Source: Eutreptiella sp. 'Long Island Sound 2002'
Lineage: Eukaryota > Euglenozoa > Euglenophyceae > Eutreptiales > Eutreptiaceae
DNA length: 64,000 nucleotides
NCBI GenBank assembly: GCA_964036045.1
Contig: OZ038378.1
Location: 59,557,408 to 59,621,407 of the forward strand
Reading direction: 5' to 3'
The position numbers and the translations under genes are program-made. Positions 33,258 through 43,590 of the stretch are shown here, in pieces. How positions within the stretch are numbered: position 1 is the stretch's first letter; every line of letters begins with the position of its first letter. The notes beneath the pieces are model-generated. The model did no database searches, was not told the origin of the DNA, and saw nothing but the letters and a program-made list of their open reading frames with translations.

Positions 33258-33731
33258 TCAATCCCCCCTCTCGAACTCTATCAAATTGACTGATATGCTG
33301 TTAGCATAGCCCCATCCATCGGATGGGTACCTTGGGTTGCTGCTCTCAGGGGTAGTCCCAGTCAGTCTTTGGACCTTATTCAGTCCTTCGCTCAAGCCGT
33401 GTTCAGGTGTGAATCCTAGAGTCAATGGCAACAACGTGGTTAGCATTTCCAGACAATTGAGCGTGGCATCAGGACCACTTTTACAGTGGGTCGCTGCTGA
33501 TGCTTGCGAAACCTGTAGGGGTTTCTCCATTCTGTCTTGGACTGCTGATTATGTGTTCACACACCCGTGTGTCTGGGATTGGCCTCCAAACCTCGGGGTA
33601 GCCACCAGCCTTTCACTGGGCATCCGTGACTCAGACCCAATAAGGAGCGGAACGACCAGGTCTTGAGTGGGTTGGCCTGTCATGACATCAGTCGGGGGTC
33701 TCAACAGAGCAACCCTTACCTTCTCATCCAT
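33258..33731 (-). CDS. ORF with internal UAA, ends at TGA
   Basis: Two ORFs in one frame are joined through TAA 33549: MDEKVRVALLRPPTDVMTGQ ... QTHGCVNT, stop, SAVQDRMEKPLQVSQASAA ... LTLGFTPEHGLSEGLNKVQR, ending at TGA 33258. Gln at the TAA reads naturally. Function unknown. Confidence 0.4.
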
Positions 33732-33896
33732 GCCGCCTTATGCGCAATCGGTAGGTCCATGGCACTCAGTCCCTGGCACCCAAAGTATATTGTCCCCAAC
33801 GAGCAGGGCCAAGGCATAGGGTCCATGATTGCAGCCCCCATACCCAGCCCTACTGCAGGTTAATGTCTCTCCGGCTTTCCAACACCGCCTCCCTTA

Positions 33897-35981
33897 TGGA
33901 GGGTTAGCAGCCCCAAGGGTCCAACCCGCTGGCGCCGCCTTCATCCGGGTACGTCTCGCCGTACCCACCTGTATTCCTCCAGCACGACTTGTAGGTCGCT
34001 GCCACGGTACTGTCACTGCGGGGGAACCAAAAAAATGGCATAAAAAACACCTAAAAAACAGGTGCCCTCTCTGCGCACGCCATGCTCTGCCTTCCTCAAG
34101 GTCAGTCGCCCACTGTCCTTCCGCATGCGCCCATAGGAGGTCGGGTCGGACCACCTCCCGGTCCGCCTGGCCTTGCCAGGCCTACTTGGCGCGGCGGGGA
34201 AGGCGGAGGTACGTGCCCCCTACAGCCACACCGCGGGCCGCCTCCTCCCATACGACCCCGACACTGCGCCCGGCCAACGCTGCTTGTGGACAGCGGTCAC
34301 TCCCGCGCAGGACAAACCCTCCGTGGCGCCATGGCTGGGCCCTGCCGAGCAGCATTCCTACGGGACAATGCCCGCGGCGGCCGTGGACAAGGTGTTCTAG
34401 CACCTCCACGCGGCGCACAAGTCCCTGGCGCGTGCGGTAGGGCGCCGGCACCTCTCCCCGGCAGGAGTGGACCCGTCGGAGAGTGACCCCCCCGAAAGTG
34501 GGAAACACCTCCGGGCGGTGATCCTGCGGTACGACGCCCTGGCGGCGAACGCACCGGCGGCCTATCAGGCGAACGCGGCCCAGCACGGCATCCGCTCGGA
34601 GGCAGCACTCCGGCTGGCGGAGGCGCTGCGGGACGCGTCGCCCGGGTTGAGCCCTACCACGTTGGACCAACTGCAAGAGGAGCTGGAGCGGCAAGCGACC
34701 ACCGTGGAGGAAGACATCCGCCACCTCCGCACGCTCTTAGTGGCCGACCGCAAACGCGCCATCAAGGACTTTTGGCGCCGCAACGCCCACGACAGTGTCC
34801 ATAGGTGGAAGGCCGTCCGGGGGGCCATCGAGGTGGAGGCCCCGGGGCCGTCGGGCCTGTGGAAGGTGAGGGTTCCCAACGCTTAGACACTCCTAACGGA
34901 GGCCCACGACGTGATAGCTGCAGTCCGCGCCTTCTGGCAAGAGCTGTACGGCAAGCGCCCAGTGGACCTCCCCAGCTTCCAGGCTGTTCTCAGTCGCCAC
35001 ATGCCCCAAGTCCCGGAGGGGGCGTGGGCCCGCGTCCAGCAATACTCCATGCGGGACCTGCAGTCTGCGCTGGACAAGGCCGACGGCAAGGCCCCGGGGC
35101 CCAACCACGTGGAGGTCCGCTTCATCAAGGCCCTCCCAATTGCAGTCCAGTGGCTCCTCGTCCACTCCTATCGGGCCATCCTCTGGGGCGCCCCAATGCT
35201 TACCCACTGGCGAAACGCCCACATCTGGCTCAACCCCAAGGTCCCAGGCTCCGCCAAGCTAGACGACTACCGGCTCGTACCCCTGGGCCAGCGGGACATG
35301 AAGCTGCTCACGGGCCCCCTCACCCTGCGGATCGCGGAGGTGCTCACGCGGTACGGTGTGGTTAGTGACTGGCAGCAGGGATCCCTCCCCGGCTCCAACA
35401 CCGGGCCCCCCCTGTTCATGGCGCAGCGGCAACTCCAGCAGGGGAAGCCCAACTACGTCTTCTCCTTTGAGGCTCGCAAGGCCTTCAACACCGCCCCGCA
35501 TACAGCGCTCCATCTCATCCTGCGCCACCTCTCCGTACCGCTGGCGGTCGTCCACCTCCTCCTACTCCTCCACGCGGCCGCCAGGCTGTACATCGCCGCT
35601 GCACATGGGCTCACACAGCCGGTCCACATGCAGCGCGGGGTCCGGCAAGGTAACCCCGAGAGCCCCCTGTTGTATGCCCTCCCCTTCGATTCCCTGCTCA
35701 GGGCCCAGGGGCAACGCCTACGCCCCCCGGGAGAGGCCGAGAGGGGCCTCATCCAAGCCTACATTGACGACCTGCTCGTGGTGGCCCACACCCTGCAGGA
35801 CTTCGCCGAGGGCGTCGAAGCAGTGGCTCCATACCTGGGGAAGATGGGCATGGAGCTCAACCCCCGTAAGTGCGCCATGGCCACCACGGAGGACGTACCG
35901 GGCTTGCACCTGCGCCTCTGCCCTCATTTGGCCAACCCCTGGCACTGGGTACCGGCAGTGGAGTGTACGGGGGTCCGGTGA
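33897..35981 (+). mobile_element. LINE-type non-LTR retrotransposon ORF2 (endonuclease end plus reverse transcriptase)
   Basis: One frame continues from about 33900 to TGA 35979 through TAA 34041, TAG 34134, TAG 34398 and TAG 34884. Endonuclease-type SDHLPV (about 34140) marks the end of an APE-like domain; the region 5' of 34020 looks frameshifted. Then a long helical linker (ATTVEEDIRHLRTLLVADRK), FWQELYG, and the RT: DKADGKAPGPNHVEVRFIKA, YRLVPLGQRDMKLLTGPLTL, motif A-like FSFEARKAFNT, motif B RQGNPESPLLYALPFD, motif C AYIDDLLVVAH, and LNPRKCAMAT. In motif A the expected catalytic Asp is Glu and the second Asp is Asn, so this copy is probably dead. The thumb and 3' end are missing; the frame stops just after VPAVECTG. 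Confidence 0.75.
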
Positions 35982-35983
35982 GC

Positions 35984-36726
35984 GGCAAGTATGAACGTAT
36001 TCTCTATGAGAGTAGTGTTGCAACGCGGAAGGGGGCACAGTGGCTGCAAGCTGTGACACGTATTGGTGGTCGTGATGTGCCTCGTACGGCAGTGCATTAC
36101 ATGGAGACCATGATCATCAAGTATATGGCAAAGCAGCAGCGCCGCATGCCGGTTGGGCGCACTCACATCAAGGCTCATGACGATGAGGATGAGGAGGAAG
36201 AGCCGGAACCGAAGAAGTACAAGGCGGACCCTCCTAGACGGAAATCCAAGGTGAGTACAAAAATGGCTGCAATGAAGGAATCCGACAGTGAGGCTCTTGT
36301 GGAGACACTGGCGGACACTTTCAGGCAAGCGGTAGAGGATGCCTGCAAGAAGGCGGTCCAGGCATCGTTGAAGCCAGAGGGTGCGGACGCCAAGGTACAA
36401 CATTTGGAGAGTGAACCAAAGCACTGAGGGACAGGCTTCTGCGGCTCATGGACATGAAGCAGTGCGAACGTGACCGCTTTGCTGACCTGTCTGACAAATA
36501 TGCCAAAAGCACTGCCGAGAGTGCCCAATTGAAGTCCGAGAACGAGCGGCTGCGAAGCGAGAGGGACACTACCCGGGCACAACAGTTCAAGGCAGAGAGA
36601 GAGGTCGAGCGACTGTGGGCCCTTTTTCAACGTCCGGAAAGTGGGAGTCCCCTCTCCCAATCCCCAAGCGCAACCCGCTGTCAAGTAGTCATCCCATCAC
36701 CCACTGGTAAGGGCCTGCTGAAGTAA
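35984..36726 (+). CDS. Acidic/NLS coiled-coil protein, one frameshift
   Basis: Frame 1 part: KYERILYESSVATRKGAQWL, then PRTAVHYMETMIIKYMAKQQ, an acidic DEDEEEEPEPKKYK stretch followed by basic PPRRKSK, then a helix, stopping at TGA 36425. After a one-base shift the sequence continues RDRLLRLMDMKQCERDRFAD and a long coiled coil (LKSENERLRSERDTTRAQQF) to TAA 36724. Layout (acidic tract, basic patch, coiled coil) matches gene A. It starts just after the LINE, possibly at an acceptor near 35980. It may be the accessory protein of the element carrying the next ORFs. Confidence 0.45.
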
Positions 36727-37083
36727 GGCCCCTGCCATTTGTGGTTTTGTTTGTGGTGGCTATTGTGCGAACGCCTGAGCGGATGTGCATTTGAGCGCGG
36801 CCTGCCATGAATGCATGGTGCTTCGGCGAGTTCCGCAAAACCCTAGGCCTACGCAATACGCGGTGCAAGCATATATAGACGATGGGGGCACGCCCTGCGT
36901 TGTGCATTGCAACGAGCGATCTGCATGGTGTGCATTGGCAAGGCGGACGGGTTCCCCCAATACTCACCCATGTTCGTGTTTAGGGCGAAATCAATTTTGC
37001 CTTGTCAAAAAAGGTGAACAATGCATTATTCATTGAAATTGTGACGAACCCGATAACATTGTAAAGGTTTTGCGCTGTGGGAC

Positions 37084-37917
37084 TTGCCTGTTGAGATGTT
37101 TCACGGAGAGTATTGCCGTGTTGATGTCAAGTGTGGAAATAAGGAGCATATGAGGGTGAAAATCAAAAGGCTATTTACTTTTGAGGAAAAAATGGGGTCA
37201 ACATTGCAAACCAGGATCCCCTGCGGGAACCCAAATCAGAACCCTCTTCCTGATAAGGAAATCCGGTCAGCAACCCTAGTGAGCAACACCTTCTTGATCA
37301 GAAAGCACATCCGCAACAGAGATCCCACAGACACCTCTATGATCTGCAAACCCCCCCCCCCTGATCGTACTTCCCGGTGCACTTATGGGCTACTGGTGTC
37401 CACGGCCATGTCCACTAGCCTAGAGGATGTTGTGGCACGGTTTGAGGCGGACGTGTTGCGCCGATGCCGCAAGCCTTGCGCCCTGCTAAAGCCAGACGCG
37501 CAGGCAGAACGGATGGCCATGGTACAACGTGTGACTCGTGCCCTTCTGAACGACGACGAGGTGACCATCACCAAAACTACCACCGGTGAGGTGGTCCTCC
37601 GTGGCGGGTGCTTTGATAGTGAACAACTTAACTGCGATAGGATGTCTGAACATGATTCACCGGCCGTGGACATACTCCGAACGGCCCGCTCCATGAAACT
37701 GTCCGTGCGGCAGATGCTCAAGGTGCGCCGGCATTGCAGTCGTGAGCAGTTGCTAGAGACCCGGCGTGGCTTCACAGCATACGTGGCCACCCCGGTCGTT
37801 GTGGTAGGTCCGGCGGGCAAGCAACGGTCTGCAGCTTGTGCACCACTTGCGGACCTTGTGTTGCACCAGGTGAAATTTGCGGAGGATGCGGGCGTGCTAG
37901 TTGTTCCACTAGGATGA
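37084..37917 (+). CDS. Unrecognised protein 5' of a transposase-like ORF
   Basis: Convincing from ATG 37408: STSLEDVVARFEADVLRRCR, AERMAMVQRVTRALLNDDEV, RSMKLSVRQMLKVRRHCSRE, ending VVPLG at TGA 37915. The next ORF continues in exactly the same frame, so both may be one protein split by a TGA. The first 100 codons are less sure and may be upstream noncoding sequence. Confidence 0.4.
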   Translation: MPVEMFHGEYCRVDVKCGNKEHMRVKIKRLFTFEEKMGSTLQTRIPCGNPNQNPLPDKEIRSATLVSNTFLIRKHIRNRDPTDTSMICKPPPPDRTSRCTYGLLVSTAMSTSLEDVVARFEADVLRRCRKPCALLKPDAQAERMAMVQRVTRALLNDDEVTITKTTTGEVVLRGGCFDSEQLNCDRMSEHDSPAVDILRTARSMKLSVRQMLKVRRHCSREQLLETRRGFTAYVATPVVVVGPAGKQRSAACAPLADLVLHQVKFAEDAGVLVVPLG

Positions 37918-38946
37918 CGGTGTATACCTGTCATCCTGCGTGTTGACGCGTGCCCACTGTGGCGTACCTGTGCCACCCGCGCCGCTGTGTATGTGGCAGT
38001 GTGGCCGGGTGGGCTTGCAGCGGCCGGAAACCCCAAAAAGTGGGCAACGTGTTGGGTGATGACTGGTGCAGATGATGCTGCATCGCTGTGGGGGACGGAT
38101 AAGGCTACTGACTTGAATGGGCAAATAGAATACCTAGAAACAAACTACAACGTGGTATTGACGGGCGGGCAAACAATGGGGTTTGAGTGCTTCCTACCCG
38201 GGGATGGAAAAGGCATGCAGGTCGGCAACTATAGCCATGACTCAAAGTGTTGGACGTGTGAAGACATGGACTCGTTGGAGCCCAACGACAATGTGACTGC
38301 TCTTCCCCGCTGGGGGGCTTTCTTGAGGGGAATGCGAAGGAGAAAAAGGGTGGGTGACTATGCGCATTGTGCTGCACGGTTGTGCAACACCATTGCCAAG
38401 ATGCTAGGGAGCGACCTTTCTGCAAGGGTAGCAGCAGGGCACGGCCGAGGGATCATTGGCCGCATGCTAGGGGTCTGGTCTTAGCTCATGCAAGAGGCCG
38501 CGAATGTGCCCCGAACCGAATTGGTAGCCCTCCGACCCCAAAAGAAAGACACTTTTGACCTCATGTTAGCCCGTTTGTTCATTGAGAAAAGGGAGTACCA
38601 AAGGAAGGTGGTTGACTTGTTGAAATAGTTCTACCCAAACTGTAGCATCGAAAACAAAAATTTAACGGTGTACACCGTTGTGTTTAGCATGTTGAACACA
38701 TTTGTGCAATTGCACACGGTATGGCAACAAAAGACTTGGCTCACCGATGAGGAGGTGTCACACGCGGAGCAAGCAGCAAAGCAGATGGGCCATTGTTGGC
38801 AACTCATGGGATGGAACCCCACTTTGTGGGTTCATTGGACCATTGCATGCAGCGCTTGGTTTCTAAGAAAATATAGGACCATGTATATGTTTACATCACA
38901 AGGACAATTGGACATACTACTTCCTTTGTCGCTTGTTCCCCTGTGA
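37918..38946 (+). CDS. Transposase-like protein with two in-frame UAG
   Basis: Open from just after TGA 37915 to TGA 38944, with TAG 38482 and TAG 38626 inside. Sequence: CIPVILRVDACPLWRTCATR (a possible first catalytic Asp), TGADDAASLWGTDKATDLNG, FECFLPGDGKGMQ (a possible second Asp), SKCWTCEDMD, then after the first TAG a helical stretch (EKREYQRKVVDLLK), the second TAG, FYPNCSIENKN, and a C-terminal WNPTLWVHWTIACSAWFLRK, YRTMYMFTSQ. The pattern suggests an RNase-H-like DDE transposase of a family I cannot name. Both TAG positions read well as Gln. Confidence 0.55.
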
Positions 38947-39532
38947 CTGACCCCCACCCACTTCAGCTATCCCTTTTAGGCCCTCATCTAAGGCATATAT
39001 CTCAAGGATGTGAGCCATCCCCCTTGTACTCATGCGCGGGTGGCGCACGGACCAACCCCTGAAGCAGTTTTTGTAAAAACGTTTTGACCAGTGCGTTTGT
39101 TGTCATGTTCTGTTACATGTCACCCAAATCAAGAAGTGTCCCGGAAAGTGCAATCAAGAAGTACTTGCGGATCAGGAGGTCCTCCGGGAAGTGCAATCTA
39201 CAACATGTTGCCGATGTGCAACTACCTCTACGAAGTGGGAACCTACCCCCGGGAACCCAAATACCATAGGTGCCACAGGGCACCAGTTTAAGCGAAGTGC
39301 ACCTTCTCCACACGAAAATGGTTCAAAAGGATCCACCGAAGCTTGTTTTTGCCCTCGAGAACACATGCTTCGGTTTTGGGGCTGAGTTGGACATTCACTC
39401 AAGAAGGTGGGGGGGGGTTCCCACTATTCCCTTCTTGGGGGCACCACATGGGCGTCGCCGCATCACGTAAACGGGCGTGAAAGCCCACGCCCTTGCTCCC
39501 TTGCAGACATACAACCTGAATGCTACACCATG
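38947..39532. other. No supported gene
   Basis: Short frames only between two coding blocks of opposite strand. Confidence 0.4.
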
Positions 39533-40084
39533 TCAACCATGGTGGAACATTCCGATTTTAGTACTCATTGAGCTGTGCAACCAAGGTGGGCAGGGGAGGT
39601 TTCGGGGTAGCAACACCCAACCTGGTGGTTGTAAAGTTAGACTTGTGAGAGATCTCGCTTCCCACGTTTGAAGTGCCGCCTATCTGATTGGGCCCCATAT
39701 CGATGATCCCCCTGGAAAATTCGGTTTGGCACCCCCTTGACCAAATCGATGAGTCATTGACTCGCACTCTTGTTGCTGCCGCTGCCCTTACTTCGCACCC
39801 CGTGCTGCTCTAAATGTGGCACCGAGGGTGGAGGTGAGTGTGCTCACTTGCGTCTCGGCCACCCCCAGCCGCTACTGGAGGTCTTCCTTGGCCTTCCGCA
39901 ACGTCTCTACCTCCACACCCAACCCTGCCGCCTGCACTTCGGCCTTCTACCGCCCCTCGGTTGCTTCTTTGAGCTCATACCTCGACCCGTGGATCTCCAC
40001 CCGGCTCTTCTCGACCACGTCGAGGGCACGGTCCAGGGTACGCCGGGGGCTGCTGCGTGTTGCCCTCTTGCTTTTCCATCTTGT
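39533..40084 (-). CDS. Coiled-coil ORF bounded on both sides by TGA, four internal UAR
   Basis: 184 codons between TGA 40085-40087 and TGA 39533-39535. It begins near SPRRTLDRALDVVEKSRVEI, then YELKEATEGR, TAG 39947, KAEVQAAGLGVEVETLRKAK, EDLQ, TAG 39872, RLGVAETQVSTLTSTLGATF, TAA 39788, later TAG 39680 and a final segment ending TKIGMFHHG. The first two stops fall inside one coiled coil where Gln is a natural residue. Function unknown; probably a structural or element-associated protein. Confidence 0.55.
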
Positions 40085-40810
40085 TCAACTAGAGGTTGGA
40101 AAGCGTGTGTCACGTGGACGGCCTCAGTGCGGGCCAAGGTCCCCCGATAAAGGGCGGCACGGGGGGGCGGGGGGGGGGGGGGGCTACACCTTGGGCACCC
40201 TCTTTGGTTTGGTGGAAGGGTTAGGTGCTTTGCCCTTCGAGGGGGAGGCCTTCCCCTCCTCATCCACCACCATGTCCTCCTCCGTGGCACTTTCCCTTTT
40301 GGGCCTCCCCCCCTGGGGGTGGTACTGTTGTGCCCACAACGCTGTGGCAGCACGGACGCTTTGGGGGGGTGTCATAACCCCCCACTTGGAGGATTTCTAA
40401 CCCCCGTTGCAACTTGTGCCACACCTCGTGCCCTGTGTGTTCACAAAGAGGGCGGGTGGTGGAGAGGAAGACCACCCTCATCCTCCCCTCCTACGTCTGG
40501 GTGGGTGGGGGGAAACCCTTGGCCAATTTGCCAAAGGTGGCGGAGGGGGAGACGCTTGCCCCCTTCCTCTGCCTCTTCCGCATGTCTCATCCCCACTAAA
40601 GGAAGAGCTATTTCCTCCTGCGGCTATGCTTTGCCTGGCAAGACACGGGGTCACGATCTTTACCTTTGGGTACCATCTTGTATCCCCATGCACGCAGGCC
40701 TCATCCCCCGGCTGTGGGGTGCCCCGCGAGAAGGTGTGCGCAGAACCCCCCCGCCTTTTGGGTACCACTAGAACTACCGTGTGCACGCTTTTGCAATGCC
40801 CAAGAGTCAC
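40085..40810 (-). CDS. Upstream part of the same minus-strand gene, frameshifted
   Basis: Pieces in different frames: TVVLVVPKRRGGSAHTFSRG and GDTRWYPKVKIVTPCLARQS; then FPPPTQT, TAG about 40490, EGRMRVVFLSTTRPLCEHTG and HEVWHKLQRGLEILQVGG; then SATEEDMVVDEEGKASPSKG and a Pro/Lys tail. G and C runs at about 40160-40180 and 40305 coincide with frame changes. Not recognised. Confidence 0.35.
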
Positions 40811-40879
40811 TGTACGAGTTTCTATAAGTGTCCTATGTTCAAAGCTAGCCTAGGTTATGAAGGGCCACACACTATGTCG

Positions 40880-41040
40880 ACTTCCCAAAAATGACCAAAA
40901 GCGCACAAACGTGGGTTCAGGCAGGGGTTCCAGCAGGGGGTCAAACACAGAAAGGGGGGTTGCATCAAGGTTCTAGCAGAGGGTTCCAGTGAACAAACGG
41001 GTTCCGGCAAGGGGTTTCAGCACGGGTTCCAGCACCTTTG
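40880..41040. repeat. E-family repeat: GGGTTCCAGCA units
   Basis: About eight degenerate copies of GGGGTTCCAGCAGG, ending at TTTCACCAG, a plausible 3' splice site before the next coding segment. The same motif, there as the palindrome TTCCAGCGCTGGAA, is repeated at 58040-58255. Confidence 0.6.
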
Positions 41041-41849
41041 TTTCACCAGGGTTTCCTTGCATGTCTGCCCACATGCCTTTGTTGGCCCCCTTGGTCGACT
41101 GGACGAGCGCTGCCCGGGCTGCCGTCGGCACTCGTTGCTATGCCGGCCCTGATGGGTTGGGCTGCACCGACCTCACCACCCACCCCAACACCAAGGTGGC
41201 GATCCCCCCGGGCACCACCATTGCCCGCATCCGCCTCACCCGCACCGTCTTCGCCTCCGAGAAGCAACCCTGCGCCCTCACCGACTAGCTGCACGGGGTC
41301 CTAGAGGACAACCCCCACGTGCCGATCCTTCATGTCAATTTGCACGCGAACGACGTGGTTGATGTCATCCAGGACTGCACGGGACGGGCGAACCCCACCG
41401 TCAACAAGTGGCGACAGCGTCATGTTGGGATGGAGGGCACCACGCTCCTCTTCGCCACCCACAAGCCCACCACCAAGAAGGCGGAGAAGGACAAGTACCC
41501 CTTCAAGCACCCCCACTTGGACACCCTCCGCAACGTGGTCGTCAGCAAGCCTGCCACGTCCCTCCCCAACGACTCCCTCACCAGCCGCTCCACCTACCGT
41601 TGGAAGCCGGAGCTCGTGGCGTTGTCTACGCCCAGGCTCATTGAGAGGGAGGACTCCGTTTTGCCCACCCCCATGTGCCACGCCGTGCCGCTCATTGGCA
41701 CAAGCGAATCGGTGAAGCAAGTGGACGTCTTACCGAAAGTGAACGAGGAACCGTCGGAGTTGGGTCAGACAGGATTGTGTATAGCGACCAAGTTGGCCAT
41801 CAGACATCAGGCATCAGACTTCTATGGACCGCCATTACCCAAACCATAA
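41041..41849 (+). CDS. Unrecognised protein with one in-frame UAG
   Basis: After the E-repeat block: TSAARAAVGTRCYAGPDGLG, LTTHPNTKVAIPPGTTIARI, ending PCALTD at TAG 41286, then in the same frame LHGVLEDNPHVPILHVNLHA, NDVVDVIQDC, VNKWRQRHVGMEGTTLLFAT and RSTYRWKPELVALSTPRLIE. It ends at TAA 41847, or later if UAR is sense. The helix/strand alternation looks like a folded protein, but I recognise no family. It faces the minus-strand gene at 39.5-40.8 kb. Confidence 0.45.
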
Positions 41850-42179
41850 ACCCACCTCCCCCATCCACCCTTGTGGTATAGTACACCCCCCCCCCCCATG
41901 GAAGATGCCCCCCCCCCTTTGCCCCTTCCCTAGTCCCTCCACCACCACCCCACTCATGAGTGCTTTCCTGTATCAGGAAGTACGGAAAATATTCGGAAAA
42001 TACCCCCAGCTTTGTGTTATGTGTTTGTGTGTGGGAAGCATGGAAATTGCATTCACTCACTACACTCTTTGAGGTGTAGATTTTCGTTCTGTGGCCTCAA
42101 CTCTAGCGTTGTAGCGCCATCAGACACCATTGCAGAAGTAAACCAACAAATTTGGCGTATTTACAAGCATATGTCCTCC

Positions 42180-42180
<1 letters not shown>

Positions 42181-42211
<31 letters not shown>

Positions 42212-42228
42212 CACACACACACACACAT
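42181..42228. repeat. CA dinucleotide microsatellite
   Basis: About 24 CA units with one CG interruption. Confidence 0.95.
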
Positions 42229-42540
42229 TAACATAGCATAGGCACTGTGGGGGTGCCCTTGCTTCAAGCCTTGGTTCGGGTGGGCGGGGGTGCCTCTCCT
42301 TTATTTACATGTTTTGCACCGAGGAGGGGGAGACTTGAAAGAACTGCCGGGGGGGGTTTAGTCACGGATCGGGAGGGTGTTCTTTTCTTTGTGTCACAGG
42401 TGTTTCTTGTCATGCAAAAAAAATGACAACAACAAAAATAATCATTTCACAACTTCCAGGTGTGCCATGCTATGCTGTGCACTATTGTGGTGTGTCTCCA
42501 TAGGTCTCCGTAGGTCAGAAGCCGGTTAGAAGCCTCCCCA

Positions 42541-43587
42541 ATCAGTTTCATAGCCCCCCCCCATCAATTTCATAGCCCCCCCATCAATTTCATGGGGCCC
42601 CCTATCAATTTCATAGCCCCCCTCAATCAATTTCCTAGCCCCCCCCATCAATTTCATAGGCCCCCCCCATCAATTTCATATCATCCCCCATGAATTTCAT
42701 AGCCCACCCATTGATTCCATACGCCCTCCTTCCAATTTTGTAGCCCCCCCCCCAAATTAATTTCATAGCCCCCCCCCCCCTCATTTTCATAGCCCGCCCC
42801 ATCAATTTCATAGCCCTCCCATCAATTTCATCCGCCCCCCCTCTCAATTTTATAGCCCCCCCCCTATCCATTTCATAGCCCCCCCATCCATTTCGTAGCC
42901 CCCCCCCGTATCCATTTCATAGCCCCCCCCATCCATTTCATAGCCCCCCCCCCATCAATTTCATAGCCCCCCCATCAATTTAATATGCCCCCGTATCAAT
43001 TTCATAGCCCCCCTGCCATCCATTTAACAGCCACCCCCCACATCCATTTCATAGCCCCCCCCCATCAATTTCATAGCCCCCCCCCCATCCATTTCTAACC
43101 CCCCCCCCCACATCCATTTCATAGCCCCCCCCTATCAATTTCATAGCCCCCCCCATCCATTTCATAGCCCCCCCCCATCAATTTCATAGCCCCCCCATCA
43201 ATTTCATATGCCCCGGTATCAATTTCATAGTCCCCCCCCCATCCATTTCATAGCCCCTCCCCCCACATCCATTTCATAGCCCCCCCCTATCAATTTCATA
43301 GTCCCCCCCCCATCAATTTCATAGCCCCCCCGCATTCATTTCATAGCCCCCCCCACATCCATTTCATAGCCCCCCCCCCCCATCAATTCCATAGCCCCCC
43401 CCCATCCATGTCATAGCCCCCCCCCAACCTCCATTTCATAGCCCCCCGTATCAATTTCATAGTCGCTCCCCCCATCCATTTCATAGCCCCTCCCCCATCA
43501 ATTTCATAGCCCCCCCATCAATTTCATAGCCCCGCCATCAATTTCTTATGCCCCCCTATCAATTTCATTGCCCCCCCGCCATCCATT
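42541..43587. repeat. Minisatellite, about 20-bp unit CCCCCATCAATTTCATAG
   Basis: Roughly 1 kb of tandem units made of a variable C run followed by ATCAATTTCATAG or ATCCATTTCATAG. The C-run length varies from about 4 to 12, so unit length varies. The reverse strand gives a spurious 78-codon ORF. Confidence 0.9.
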
Positions 43588-43590
43588 GTA

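Noticed and set aside
33258-33735. LTR of a retrotransposon
   Set aside because: Only a 16-nt block near 32150 and 32928 is repeated; no long direct repeat was found to support LTRs.
42635-42871. Minus-strand ORF of Met-Lys-Gly repeats
   Set aside because: Translation of the C-run minisatellite.
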